The notes under the pieces were generated by a model. The model worked only from the letters and a program-made list of their open reading frames with translations. It did no database searches and was not told where the DNA came from. A program made the position numbers and the translations under genes. Positions 42,814-51,103 of a stretch of 64,000 bases of DNA are shown here, piece after piece. Source of the DNA: Leptospira noumeaensis (lineage in GTDB: Bacteria > Spirochaetota > Leptospiria > Leptospirales > Leptospiraceae); the NCBI RefSeq assembly GCF_004770765.1, contig NZ_RQFK01000009.1, positions 62,001 through 126,000 of the forward strand. The letters are read 5' to 3'. Each line of letters starts with the position of its first letter. Position 1 is the stretch's first letter.

Positions 42814-42850
42814 CTTTGATAAAAGAGAATAAAAAAATCTTTTATCAAAG
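42814..42850. promoter_or_regulatory. 13-bp perfect inverted repeat
   Basis: Arms CTTTGATAAAAGA (42814-42826) and TCTTTTATCAAAG (42838-42850) with an 11-nt A-rich centre, in the gap between the reductase and a secreted protein. No T-run follows, so operator or mRNA-stabilising hairpin are both possible. Confidence 0.5.
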
Positions 42851-42900
42851 TGTGAATGATCACAACCTGACGAAAATCTTAATTAGTATAGAAGTATTTC

Positions 42901-43929
42901 GTGATACGTTATTTTATTTTTTTTCTATTTTTGTGTTCGCTGGGTTCGTTGTCTGCACAGGAAACAAAGGAAGGGTCTAGTGACACAGATTCTAACGCTG
43001 ATTCAAAGAAAGGCCCTTACAAGTATATTTCCATCAATCCTGGTGTGACCTTAGAGAGTGTATCCTTGTCCATCCAGGGTAGGAATCGGGACGCACAGAT
43101 GGTTCAGGATGATCCAGGTCGTGTTTCTTGGTTATTAGATGTTAAGTCCCCTGAAATCCAATTCACAAAATATTTTGGAATGAATTTACTTTTACATAAC
43201 TCGAGTTTCTACTTAAATCGACAATCGATACCCAAAGTATTTTCAAAAAATCAAACACCTGAGGTTGCTTCTTCAGAGTCTGATTCCGGTTCTAGTAATA
43301 ATTCTTTAAAACCAGATCGTACAAAGGTAACAGAAGATGTCGATACAAGTATCGAAGGAACCTATTCTATGTTAGTTCCTATATTCTATCTTGGAAACCC
43401 TGACACATTTCGTTTTGGTTTAGGTTTTGGCCCTGCTCATGTTAAGTTAAGGGGAAATGTCGATTTTAAGGATGCAGCTTCCAATATGTTAATCGCATAT
43501 TCAGGACCCAGTCGGGATGCTTTTTTAAACAATTTACGTGGATACCAATTTGTTTCAGGAAATATCAATCCGGAAACAGATCCCACTCTAACCTATCTAA
43601 TCGCAAATCTTTCAACAGGGAATAATTTAGAATTAGTGGGATATTATTTAGCAAGCCAAGGATTACTTCGTCCTGATTTAACGGCCGTTACAGCCTATGC
43701 GAGTGGGAGATTTAATGCGGTAGAAGCTCTTGCCGTGAGTAGTTTGATGAGAAATCAAGTGGGTGTCAATTCTGTAGCAAAGTTTGCCTTTATGATGTAT
43801 TTGGAGTCACCACCTTTTCTTGGTATGCGAGGGAGAGTATCCTTCGGTGGTCCCATCGTGAAAGAAAATGGATATACTTATGAATTAAGGACATTCCATT
43901 TTGCTTTATATATGCCCTTAGAGTTCTAA
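42901..43929 (+). CDS. exported protein, probable outer-membrane barrel
   Basis: 342 residues, GTG start. Signal peptide ends SLSAQE. A Ser/Asp-rich stretch (SSDTDSNADSKK) and a second (~115-140, SSESDSGSSNN) interrupt otherwise strand-rich sequence with alternating hydrophobic residues. The chain ends in ALYMPLEF, a terminal aromatic as in outer-membrane proteins. Family not recognised. Followed by another barrel-like protein in the same orientation. Confidence 0.7.
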   Translation: MIRYFIFFLFLCSLGSLSAQETKEGSSDTDSNADSKKGPYKYISINPGVTLESVSLSIQGRNRDAQMVQDDPGRVSWLLDVKSPEIQFTKYFGMNLLLHNSSFYLNRQSIPKVFSKNQTPEVASSESDSGSSNNSLKPDRTKVTEDVDTSIEGTYSMLVPIFYLGNPDTFRFGLGFGPAHVKLRGNVDFKDAASNMLIAYSGPSRDAFLNNLRGYQFVSGNINPETDPTLTYLIANLSTGNNLELVGYYLASQGLLRPDLTAVTAYASGRFNAVEALAVSSLMRNQVGVNSVAKFAFMMYLESPPFLGMRGRVSFGGPIVKENGYTYELRTFHFALYMPLEF

Positions 43930-44035
43930 GTTTCGACATATATTTGATCCAATGAATGTCAAAAAATTTATAGGGATTTCGATATAGATTCACTTTAAAA
44001 AAGAACATTACTCGTTAAATTTTTCTTGAGTCAGT

Positions 44036-44065
44036 CCTCTGTCAGTTGTTATTGACTGGTAGAGG
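44036..44065 (+). promoter_or_regulatory. hairpin covering the ribosome-binding site of the next gene
   Basis: CCTCT(44036-44040) pairs with AGAGG (44061-44065), then GT with GT by wobble, then CAGT with ACTG: 11 continuous pairs, 8-nt loop. AGAGG is the Shine-Dalgarno of the gene at 44077, so the hairpin would hide it. Confidence 0.45.
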
Positions 44066-44076
44066 TAATACAAATA

Positions 44077-45024
44077 ATGAAACGGAATCTCGTTTTTTTT
44101 CTGGTGGTCATATCTTTATTTACCGGGTCTGTTTATGCACAAGGTAAAGTAGAAGGAAATACAGTTCGATTTAAGGGTGCTTTGTTTTTTGGTGGCCTTC
44201 GTCCTGACTTAGAAAAGAGAAATTTTTATAGCGACATTGTTGGTTTGGAATACAACCAAGATTGGCAAAACAACCGTGGGATGTCACTCATCAATGATTT
44301 AGGTTTTGATTACTTCCATTCTCTAAATGCCGGTGTTTTAAGTAATGTATTTGTGGGATTACATCTAAACAGGTTCGGTCGTGGTTATGACTGGAATTCT
44401 TATTATGCCAGTGGGTTAGGAATCAAAGAAGCAGACTATCGTTTGTTATATTCTGATATCAATCTTGGAATCACACTCACTCCTGTTTCCAATTTTCGAA
44501 TTTTACCTAAGTATGTAATTCGAAGTATGAGTCAGTCCCTGGACGGAACTTATTTGGGACTAGGTGCACCAAGTTATTATGGACAAGATACAAAAACGAC
44601 AACGGGAACCTCTGGTTTGATTGGTGTTGGATTTGAATTTGATTTAAACGACCGTGCCACACTTTTTGCTGATTTACTTCTTTTTGGACCTTTCCTCCTC
44701 AATTCTTCTGGAACTTATAATTCAGAGCAGTTTAGAATTTATAATGGTGGCGCTATGCTAAATTATGCTAGCGGCGGTTATACGTTCTATTCCGAAAAAT
44801 TTAGTTTTGGGGCTAGTATCGTAGTCGTACCAAAACTTCGTTTATTTGCTACTTTTGAAAGTGAACGTATGACAGCAAAGTCTAGAAGTCCTATCGCGAT
44901 TAGTGTCAGCGATAACGGCCTCGATCGAGTAGGAACGTTAATGGAATTTGTTACCGCTACTGCGGAACACAATATCCTCGTTTCGGGTTTAAAATTTGGA
45001 GTCACATACGATTTAAATCTGTAA
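44077..45024 (+). CDS. outer-membrane beta-barrel protein of unknown function
   Basis: 315 residues. Signal peptide ends VYAQG. The mature part alternates amphipathic strands and turns (for example GLEYNQDWQNNRG, then NVFVGLHLNRFGRG and GLIGVGFEFDLNDRATLFADL) and ends FGVTYDLNL, the usual barrel ending with a strand towards the C-terminus. No family recognised. The leader contains a hairpin that could block translation. The 5S copy 2 follows after about 55 bp. Confidence 0.75.
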   Translation: MKRNLVFFLVVISLFTGSVYAQGKVEGNTVRFKGALFFGGLRPDLEKRNFYSDIVGLEYNQDWQNNRGMSLINDLGFDYFHSLNAGVLSNVFVGLHLNRFGRGYDWNSYYASGLGIKEADYRLLYSDINLGITLTPVSNFRILPKYVIRSMSQSLDGTYLGLGAPSYYGQDTKTTTGTSGLIGVGFEFDLNDRATLFADLLLFGPFLLNSSGTYNSEQFRIYNGGAMLNYASGGYTFYSEKFSFGASIVVVPKLRLFATFESERMTAKSRSPIAISVSDNGLDRVGTLMEFVTATAEHNILVSGLKFGVTYDLNL

Positions 45025-45078
45025 ATTTTCTTTAAAATATACTTGCAAATCCGGCGCACCTAGACGTAATGGTAAATA

Positions 45079-45198
45079 CTCCTGGTGATTATGGAGAGAA
45101 GGTAATACCCGTTCCCATTCCGAACACGGAAGTCAAGCTTCTCATCGCCGATGGTACTATTGGGTTCGCTCAATGGGAGAGTAGGACATTGCCGGGTT
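45079..45198 (+). rRNA. rrf: 5S ribosomal RNA, copy 2
   Basis: Identical over 120 nt to copy 1. Upstream, TTGCAA (45043-45048) could be a weak -35 box. It is directly followed by the terminator and the repeat block without the mosaic segment seen at copy 1. Confidence 0.95.
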
Positions 45199-45215
45199 AG
45201 TCATTATTGTTTATT

Positions 45216-45246
45216 AAGGCGTTCACGAAAGTGAGCGCTTTTTTTA
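45216..45246 (+). terminator. terminator of 5S rRNA copy 2
   Basis: AAGGCGTTCAC, loop GAAA, GTGAGCGCTT with T-run; 18 nt after the 5S 3' end. Confidence 0.88.
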
Positions 45247-45275
45247 TTTGTGGACGCTCTGTTTGAGCCGGCTAA

Positions 45276-45367
45276 TGTCCGCGACTATTCGCTAGGCAAA
45301 CAAAGTTTGCTCCGCGAATGTCGCCTGCTCGCTCCCTATGGGTCGCTGTGCAGGATTGCGGGTTAAA
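45276..45367 (+). repeat. structured repeat element, copy C
   Basis: Stem 1 is changed in both arms: GCGACTATTCGC (45281-45292) with GCGAATGTCGC (45314-45324). Compared with copies B and D, one T-A pair is now A-T and one G-C pair is now C-G, so the helix is kept. The loop is unrelated and holds its own 6-bp stem GCAAAC/GTTTGC. Stem 2 (45324-45354) has the C-G version of the variable pair. Confidence 0.8.
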
Positions 45368-45437
45368 CTTTTTCTTTTTTTAAAATAATTAACAAAATCT
45401 TACCATTAAGAAAATCACTCTGTGGTTAGATACCATA

Positions 45438-45529
45438 TGTCCGCGACTTTTGGCTACGCTTCGCTGCTACGCCCGCCAAAGTCGCCTGCTCGTTCCCTAT
45501 GGGTCACTGCGCAGGATTGCGGGTTAAAC
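45438..45529 (+). repeat. structured repeat element, copy D
   Basis: Stem 1 as in copy B (45443-45454 with 45475-45485). Stem 2 (45485-45515) has the T-A version of the variable pair, as in copy A. Same spacer to copy C as between A and B. The stretch 45530-45791 after it holds a 22-nt sequence shared with locus 1 (45592-45613) and a small AAGGTAA/TTACCTT hairpin, but no gene. Confidence 0.8.
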
Positions 45530-45791
45530 TTTTTCCTTTTTTTAAAATAATTAACACAACTTTTTTTTCTAGAAATATCAATCTACGGCTAGTAACCAAT
45601 TGTTCGCGAAATGGGTGAGGCTTTGTAAGAAGCTCTCCCTGAAGGTAAGTTTACCTTAAAGAATTTGTCGCATAGCCTTCTACATAGAAACATTTAACGA
45701 AAAAATAGGCATAACTTCAGCCCTGAACAAAAACAGTAGTTCATTGTAAAAAATACAGTTTAATGATAAGCATTCGAGGGATTAAAACATT

Positions 45792-46283
45792 ATGAAAAAT
45801 TTATTAACGATATTTTCCCTTATAATATTTAGTTTTTCATGTGGATTGACAGATGAACTATTTGATGAAGATACAAATAGCAACAAATATGTTGGATATG
45901 CCCTCCATGAATACTTACTTTCAACATCTGCTCGATGTCCTACTGTCAATTTGACTATAGACAAAGGGGTAAACTATCCACTAACACTATCTACAGATAG
46001 TTCTTTCATATTCAATATTTCTTCGACGGACAACCTTCCTCCCCCAAATCAAAACAGGGAATACTTCCTAGTCGTAACGAAGGATGCAAGCACTAATGTT
46101 GAGTTTTCAACCTGACGATTATGTGATGTCAATAATAGGGGGCCTTCTATCACATCACCAGAAACAACGACACCAACAGAATTGAAATATAGGCTTGAAA
46201 TGAATGATGTACGTTCACTTAAAAATGCATTTTACCTAAAATTGATTTCAGGAAATGCATCTATTTCGATTCGTCAGGAGTAA
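45792..46283 (+). pseudogene. lipoprotein gene interrupted by an in-frame TGA
   Basis: ATG 45792; signal sequence with lipobox FSFSC (Cys16); the frame runs to TGA at 46113-46115 (codon 108), then stays open in the same frame for 55 more codons to TAA 46281-46283. The downstream part (RLCDVNN to ISIRQE) looks like normal protein sequence, so a single base change, for instance TGG to TGA, probably broke a ~163-residue lipoprotein. Alternatives are read-through or a sequencing error. No SECIS-like element was sought by computation. It follows the second 5S/repeat block. Confidence 0.7.
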
Positions 46284-46372
46284 TGATTAAGGATTTAAAA
46301 ATAACTTTCCTTCTCGATTCTTTGCAGTTATCGCTTGCAGTTTTTTCGAGATGACTCTGTCATTGAAGCCAG

Positions 46373-48331
46373 ATGGAAAATCTGATTCCTAGTGAAGTTT
46401 ACTCTTCTCTCATCCTACAATACCTCTACGATGCGGTGATTGTTACGGATTTGGAATTTCGGATCACCAGCTGGAATCTAGCAGCTGAAAGAATTTATGG
46501 ATTTACTGCCGAGGAGGTCATTGGTAATTCCGCTCTCCAAATTTTAAAAACAGACGATAATGACCTTACAAGGGAAAGTCGTATTTCCGAATTACAAACA
46601 AAAGGCATATGGCAAGGTGAAATATTCCAATATGATAAAGGATCTAAAAAAATAAGAATCCGTTCTGCCGTAAGTTTTCTCAAAGACAAGTCAGGCCAAA
46701 CCATCGGCGTGATCGCCATCAACCGAGACATTACCGAAGAAAACAAAACTCAAGAAGAACTCGCAGATAGTGAAGAACGATTTAAAATGAGTTTTGATAA
46801 CGCAGGGATTGGAGTATGTTTTTTAGATCTAAACGGAAAATTCATTAAGGTAAATAAAAAACTAGAATCCATGTTAGGTTATAGTGAGTCCGAACTCATT
46901 GGCAGAAAATCAAATGAGTTTTCTTATGAAGAAGACAAACTATTGTTTGATTCCTTTCGTGATGCTGCCTTAGGCGGTGTCAAAGAAAGTATTATCTATG
47001 AAAAAAGATTTTTTTCAAAAGATGAAAATATCGTTTGGGTAGAAATTTCAAATACTCTTTTAAAAGATCGTAATGGGAATCCATCTTATTTTGTGGTTCA
47101 TTTAAACAATATTACTGATAGAAAAAATGCCGAGTTTCATTTGCTCAACGCTAAAAAGGATGCCGAGAGAGCCAACGAAGCAAAATCAGAGTTTGTCGCC
47201 AATATGAGTCATGAAATCAGAACCCCTCTCAATGGAGTGATTGGTTTTAATGAATTATTGCTCACTACAAACTTAGATCCTGACCAAAAAGAATATGTTA
47301 GAAACGCAATCAGTAGCGCCCACGGTCTTCTCGGAATCATCAATGATGTTTTAGATATATCCAAAATTGAGGCCGGAAAACTCGTGCTCAACGAAGCCAC
47401 ATCTAATTTAAAACAAATCATAAGTGATTCCTTAGGTGTGCTGAAATGGAAGGCGAATGAAAAAGGAATCTACTTACGACTCGAAGTAGATTCAAATGTT
47501 CCTGAAATTATTTATATAGATGCAACAAGACTTCGGCAAATTTTAATCAACTTACTCGGAAATGCGGTAAAATTCACAGAAGAAGGTGGAGTCATACTCA
47601 AAGTAATTGCAACACCTGCTTCCGATCAAAAAACAAAATTAGAATTTAGCATTACCGATACGGGAATTGGAATCCCAGAGGAACATAAATCACATCTATT
47701 CCAATCGTTTTGGCAAGGAGAGTCAAATTCAAAACGTCGTTACGGCGGAACCGGCCTTGGTCTTAGGATCACAAAATCTTTGTTAGATTTGATGGGAGGA
47801 AATATTGAAGTTCATTCTGAACCTGGACTTGGAACCGAATTCCGATTTGTAATTGAATGTAATTCTGCCGATCAAACAGCAGGCCAACTTTCCCAAGATT
47901 CAAACGATTACCAAAAGGAATTGGTTGCTCAGTTTGACCAATCGACTTTAAATCATATTTCGCCAAATATTTTGTTAGTGGAAGATAATGAAATGAATCG
48001 CAACCTCCTAAAGAGGATGATTCAAAAATACATTCCAAACGCTAAGATCAAAGAAGCCGTGGATGGATTAGAAGCAGTTCGTTTTTTTCATGAATCGACT
48101 CCCGATTTAGTATTTATGGATGTTCAGATGCCCAATATGGATGGGTTGGAAGCGGCGACTGAAATTCGGAAACAACCTAGAGGGATTTCCGTTCCCATCA
48201 TTGCCCTTACCGCAGGTGCTTTATACGAGGAACGTAAAAAATGTTTTGATGTAGGAATGGATCAGTTTTTGACCAAACCGATCGATATTTTAGCTCTCAA
48301 TCAAATTCTATTTCATTATTTGAACCATTAA
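46373..48331 (+). CDS. hybrid sensor histidine kinase (PAS-PAS-HisKA-HATPase-REC)
   Basis: 652 residues, soluble. PAS 1 (~8-120, ITSWNLAAERIYGFTAEEVIG), PAS 2 with PAC (~130-250), HisKA with His280 in MSHEIRTPLNG, HATPase (NLLGNAVKFTEEG, then DTGIGIPEEH and GGTGLGL), and a C-terminal receiver domain with Asp583 in MDVQMPNMDG and Lys near LTKPID. It senses a cytoplasmic or small diffusible signal and passes phosphate inside the same chain, then probably to an HPt protein elsewhere. No regulator gene nearby. Start at ATG 46373 without a clear Shine-Dalgarno. Confidence 0.95.
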   Translation: MENLIPSEVYSSLILQYLYDAVIVTDLEFRITSWNLAAERIYGFTAEEVIGNSALQILKTDDNDLTRESRISELQTKGIWQGEIFQYDKGSKKIRIRSAVSFLKDKSGQTIGVIAINRDITEENKTQEELADSEERFKMSFDNAGIGVCFLDLNGKFIKVNKKLESMLGYSESELIGRKSNEFSYEEDKLLFDSFRDAALGGVKESIIYEKRFFSKDENIVWVEISNTLLKDRNGNPSYFVVHLNNITDRKNAEFHLLNAKKDAERANEAKSEFVANMSHEIRTPLNGVIGFNELLLTTNLDPDQKEYVRNAISSAHGLLGIINDVLDISKIEAGKLVLNEATSNLKQIISDSLGVLKWKANEKGIYLRLEVDSNVPEIIYIDATRLRQILINLLGNAVKFTEEGGVILKVIATPASDQKTKLEFSITDTGIGIPEEHKSHLFQSFWQGESNSKRRYGGTGLGLRITKSLLDLMGGNIEVHSEPGLGTEFRFVIECNSADQTAGQLSQDSNDYQKELVAQFDQSTLNHISPNILLVEDNEMNRNLLKRMIQKYIPNAKIKEAVDGLEAVRFFHESTPDLVFMDVQMPNMDGLEAATEIRKQPRGISVPIIALTAGALYEERKKCFDVGMDQFLTKPIDILALNQILFHYLNH

Positions 48332-48381
48332 TCTTTCGAATAGAGTAGCAAAAACTAATCCAATCGGCCATTTTGTCCAAA

Positions 48382-49629
48382 ATGAGACGATTTCCTTTTT
48401 TAGCTTATCTTGGTCCAGGCCTTCTTTATGCGGGAGCTGCCGTTGGTGTTTCCCATCTTGTGCAATCGACTCGGGCAGGGGCCGTTTACGGATACGGTTT
48501 ACTCTTTGTCGTACTTTTTGCCAATCTGATCAAATATCCTTTTTTTGTTGTCGGCACTAAATACACCATTATTACCGGGAAATCGTTGTTAGATGGTTAC
48601 GAAGCACTTGGTCGTTTGCCTGTATGGATATTTTTCTTCATTTCGGTTGGAACCATGTGTATCATTGTAGCTACGGTTACACTTGTCACTTCTGGATTAT
48701 TTTCCAATCTCCTTGGCATTTCCATGGAACCATGGTTGCTTTGTGCGATCATTTTAATTTTTTGTTTCCTCTTACTTGCGATTGGTAAGTTTGCAGCTCT
48801 AGACGGACTCATGAAATGGATCGTAGTTTTGCTGACTGTGTCTACCATAGTAGCCATGGTTCTTTCCTTTTATGCAGGAATTCCCAAATTAGAAACTGCT
48901 GGAAAAACCTTTTCTATTGGAGATTTAGGGGATGTTGCTTTTCTCATTGCCCTTATGGGTTGGATGCCCATCCCGATCGAAGCTGCTGTTTGGCAATCGG
49001 ATTGGACACTCGCGAAAAAAACTCCAGATGGGAAACTCCCTCCTATGAAGTATGCGATGATCGATTTTAATATCGGTTATATTGGAACTACTTTGCTTGC
49101 GGTTTGTTTTTTGGCTTTAGGTGCCAATATGATGTACAATACAGGAGCCGAGTTTTCTTCTCAGGCAGTTAGTTTCGCCTCTGAACTTGTTAGGCTTTAT
49201 ACTTCTGCCATTGGCTCTTGGTCCTATCCCATCATTCTCATTGCTGCTTTTTTTACTATGTTTTCAACCACTCTTACTTGTTTTGATGCTTACCCTCGCG
49301 TGGTATCCAATGCAAGTCGTCGTTTGTTCAAACCATTAGAAAAAATTCCTACTGAAAAACTATATTGGTACTGGATCATTCTTGTGGGAGTGGGATCCAT
49401 TTTGATTTTATTATTTTTTAGAACCAATATGAAAAGTTTGGTGGATTTTGCGACTACAGTATCTTTTTTAAATGCACCGGTTCTTGCACTCATCCATCAT
49501 TTGATTTTATTTGGAAAAGAAATTCCGAGAGAACAACGACCTAAACCTTGGATGAATTTACTTTCTTGGTTTGGTATTTTGTTTCTTTTTGGATTTTCTA
49601 TCTATTATATCAATATAACCTTTTTCTAA
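48382..49629 (+). CDS. divergent Nramp-family metal transporter
   Basis: 415 residues from ATG 48382 (an in-frame TTG lies 9 bp upstream). About eleven membrane helices. The Nramp GPG start of helix 1 is kept (LGPGLLYAGAA), but the metal-binding DPGN of classical members is here GVSH, and the helix-6 MPH motif reads MPIP (GWMPIPIEAAVW). Manganese or iron transport as in MntH is therefore uncertain; another cation or solute is possible. Stop lies 3 bp before the NhaC gene, so the two are co-transcribed. Confidence 0.85.
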   Translation: MRRFPFLAYLGPGLLYAGAAVGVSHLVQSTRAGAVYGYGLLFVVLFANLIKYPFFVVGTKYTIITGKSLLDGYEALGRLPVWIFFFISVGTMCIIVATVTLVTSGLFSNLLGISMEPWLLCAIILIFCFLLLAIGKFAALDGLMKWIVVLLTVSTIVAMVLSFYAGIPKLETAGKTFSIGDLGDVAFLIALMGWMPIPIEAAVWQSDWTLAKKTPDGKLPPMKYAMIDFNIGYIGTTLLAVCFLALGANMMYNTGAEFSSQAVSFASELVRLYTSAIGSWSYPIILIAAFFTMFSTTLTCFDAYPRVVSNASRRLFKPLEKIPTEKLYWYWIILVGVGSILILLFFRTNMKSLVDFATTVSFLNAPVLALIHHLILFGKEIPREQRPKPWMNLLSWFGILFLFGFSIYYINITFF

Positions 49630-49632
49630 CGT

Positions 49633-51009
49633 ATGGAGAGAGAAAAATCACACTCCCTTTTTTTCTCTCTTTCTCCACTATTCTATCTCATCCTTACGAT
49701 TCTTTTTTTTCGCTTTGTTTGGGTAGTCACTTATCCGCATCCCGCGGCTTTATTTGTTTCGGGGGTAATTTCTTTTTTACAGAGAAGGAATAGAAAGTTT
49801 GTATTTCTAAAGTCTTCTTTTCGTAAAAATTTTGTTTCGGTCCTTCCTGCCATGGAGATTCTTTTTTTTGTAGGGATGCTCATTGCTTCTTGGGCATATT
49901 CTGGAGTTCTCTCCACCATGATCCAAATTGGAATTTTATTTTTACAACCAGACTATTTTTTACCTTCGCTTGCTATTGTGTCTGCGATTGCAGCAATGGT
50001 TTCTGGTTCTTCCTGGACCACTGCAGGTACGTTAGGTGTGGCTCTTATGGGTGTGGCAGAGGTAATTTCATTTCCACAAACCATGGCCGCCGGTGCCATT
50101 GTGAGTGGATGTTATTTTGGTGATAAACTTTCTCCACTTTCTGATACAACCAACCTTGCCTCTAGTTTGACCCATGTTCCCATTTGGAAACATATCCGGC
50201 ATATGTTAAAAACAACTTGTATCAGTTTTGGAATTGCCCTTTTAGGATATTATTTTTTAAACCTTTATATTTGGGATTCTACGCAAACAACAAAGATCAC
50301 CTTGCAGTCCGAATCTTTTGGTGATATCTCTTTATCTGGTGTTTCTTGGTTCAAACTCATTCCCGTTGTTCTTGTTTTTGGTTCTTCCCTTTTTCGAATG
50401 CACATTCGTCTTTCTTTGTTACTTGGGATTATTTCTTCCATTGTATTGAATTTAACCGAATTTGGATTTCCTTGGGAAATTGGGAAAACTTTGGTCTATG
50501 GATTTGAGTCTCGTTCAGGAAATGAAGTTTTTGATCGGTTTTTGAATGGTGGTGGAGTCGTTGCCATTTTACCTACAGAAATTTTGATCCTCGCAGCAGT
50601 TTGGTTTGGCGCTGTTGTAGAAGGATATGGGTATTTGAACGAAATTTTGATTCAAATTAAAATTTGGGCAAAGGATCGGTGGGATATTTTACTTTCTACT
50701 ATGGGAACCTCTTTTCTTTTGAATTTGGTCACAGCAGACCAGTATTTATCCTTAGTGATCCCGGCACGTGCTTTTAGAAGCCTTGCGGAAGAAAAAGGAA
50801 TCCCCGAAAAAGACATCTCACGTTCCTTAGAAGATTCGGGAACCATCACATCTCCCCTCATTCCTTGGAACAGCTGCGGGGCGTTTATGTCTACTTCCCT
50901 TGGTGTATCGGTATTCTCTTTTTTTCCGTTTGTATTTTTTAATCTAATCCATGTTTTGTTGGCCTTATCACTCTTGTTTGTTGCAAAAAATAAATCTAAA
51001 AGTTCATAG
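49633..51009 (+). CDS. NhaC-family Na+/H+ antiporter
   Basis: 458 residues with about eleven membrane helices. NhaC signatures: SGSSWTTAGTLGVALMG and YFGDKLSPLSDTTNLASS in the middle, and TSPLIPWNSCGAF near the end. It exchanges sodium for protons across the inner membrane, for pH and salt balance. It follows the Nramp-like gene after 3 bp; paired expression of two cation transporters suggests a shared ionic stress role. Confidence 0.9.
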   Translation: MEREKSHSLFFSLSPLFYLILTILFFRFVWVVTYPHPAALFVSGVISFLQRRNRKFVFLKSSFRKNFVSVLPAMEILFFVGMLIASWAYSGVLSTMIQIGILFLQPDYFLPSLAIVSAIAAMVSGSSWTTAGTLGVALMGVAEVISFPQTMAAGAIVSGCYFGDKLSPLSDTTNLASSLTHVPIWKHIRHMLKTTCISFGIALLGYYFLNLYIWDSTQTTKITLQSESFGDISLSGVSWFKLIPVVLVFGSSLFRMHIRLSLLLGIISSIVLNLTEFGFPWEIGKTLVYGFESRSGNEVFDRFLNGGGVVAILPTEILILAAVWFGAVVEGYGYLNEILIQIKIWAKDRWDILLSTMGTSFLLNLVTADQYLSLVIPARAFRSLAEEKGIPEKDISRSLEDSGTITSPLIPWNSCGAFMSTSLGVSVFSFFPFVFFNLIHVLLALSLLFVAKNKSKSS

Positions 51010-51103
51010 TTAAACAGAACAGGTTCACATATAAGTAAATCGATTCTAACTATAACAAATATTACAGTATCTTTTGTTTCTGGATGATTTATACATTCCA
51101 TCC

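Noticed and set aside
45079..45529. 5S loci as parts of full rRNA operons
   Set aside because: No 16S or 23S sequence adjoins; flanks are protein genes or repeats.
45792..46283. In-frame TGA as a selenocysteine codon
   Set aside because: No selenoprotein family recognised and no downstream SECIS hairpin seen by eye; nonsense mutation is simpler.
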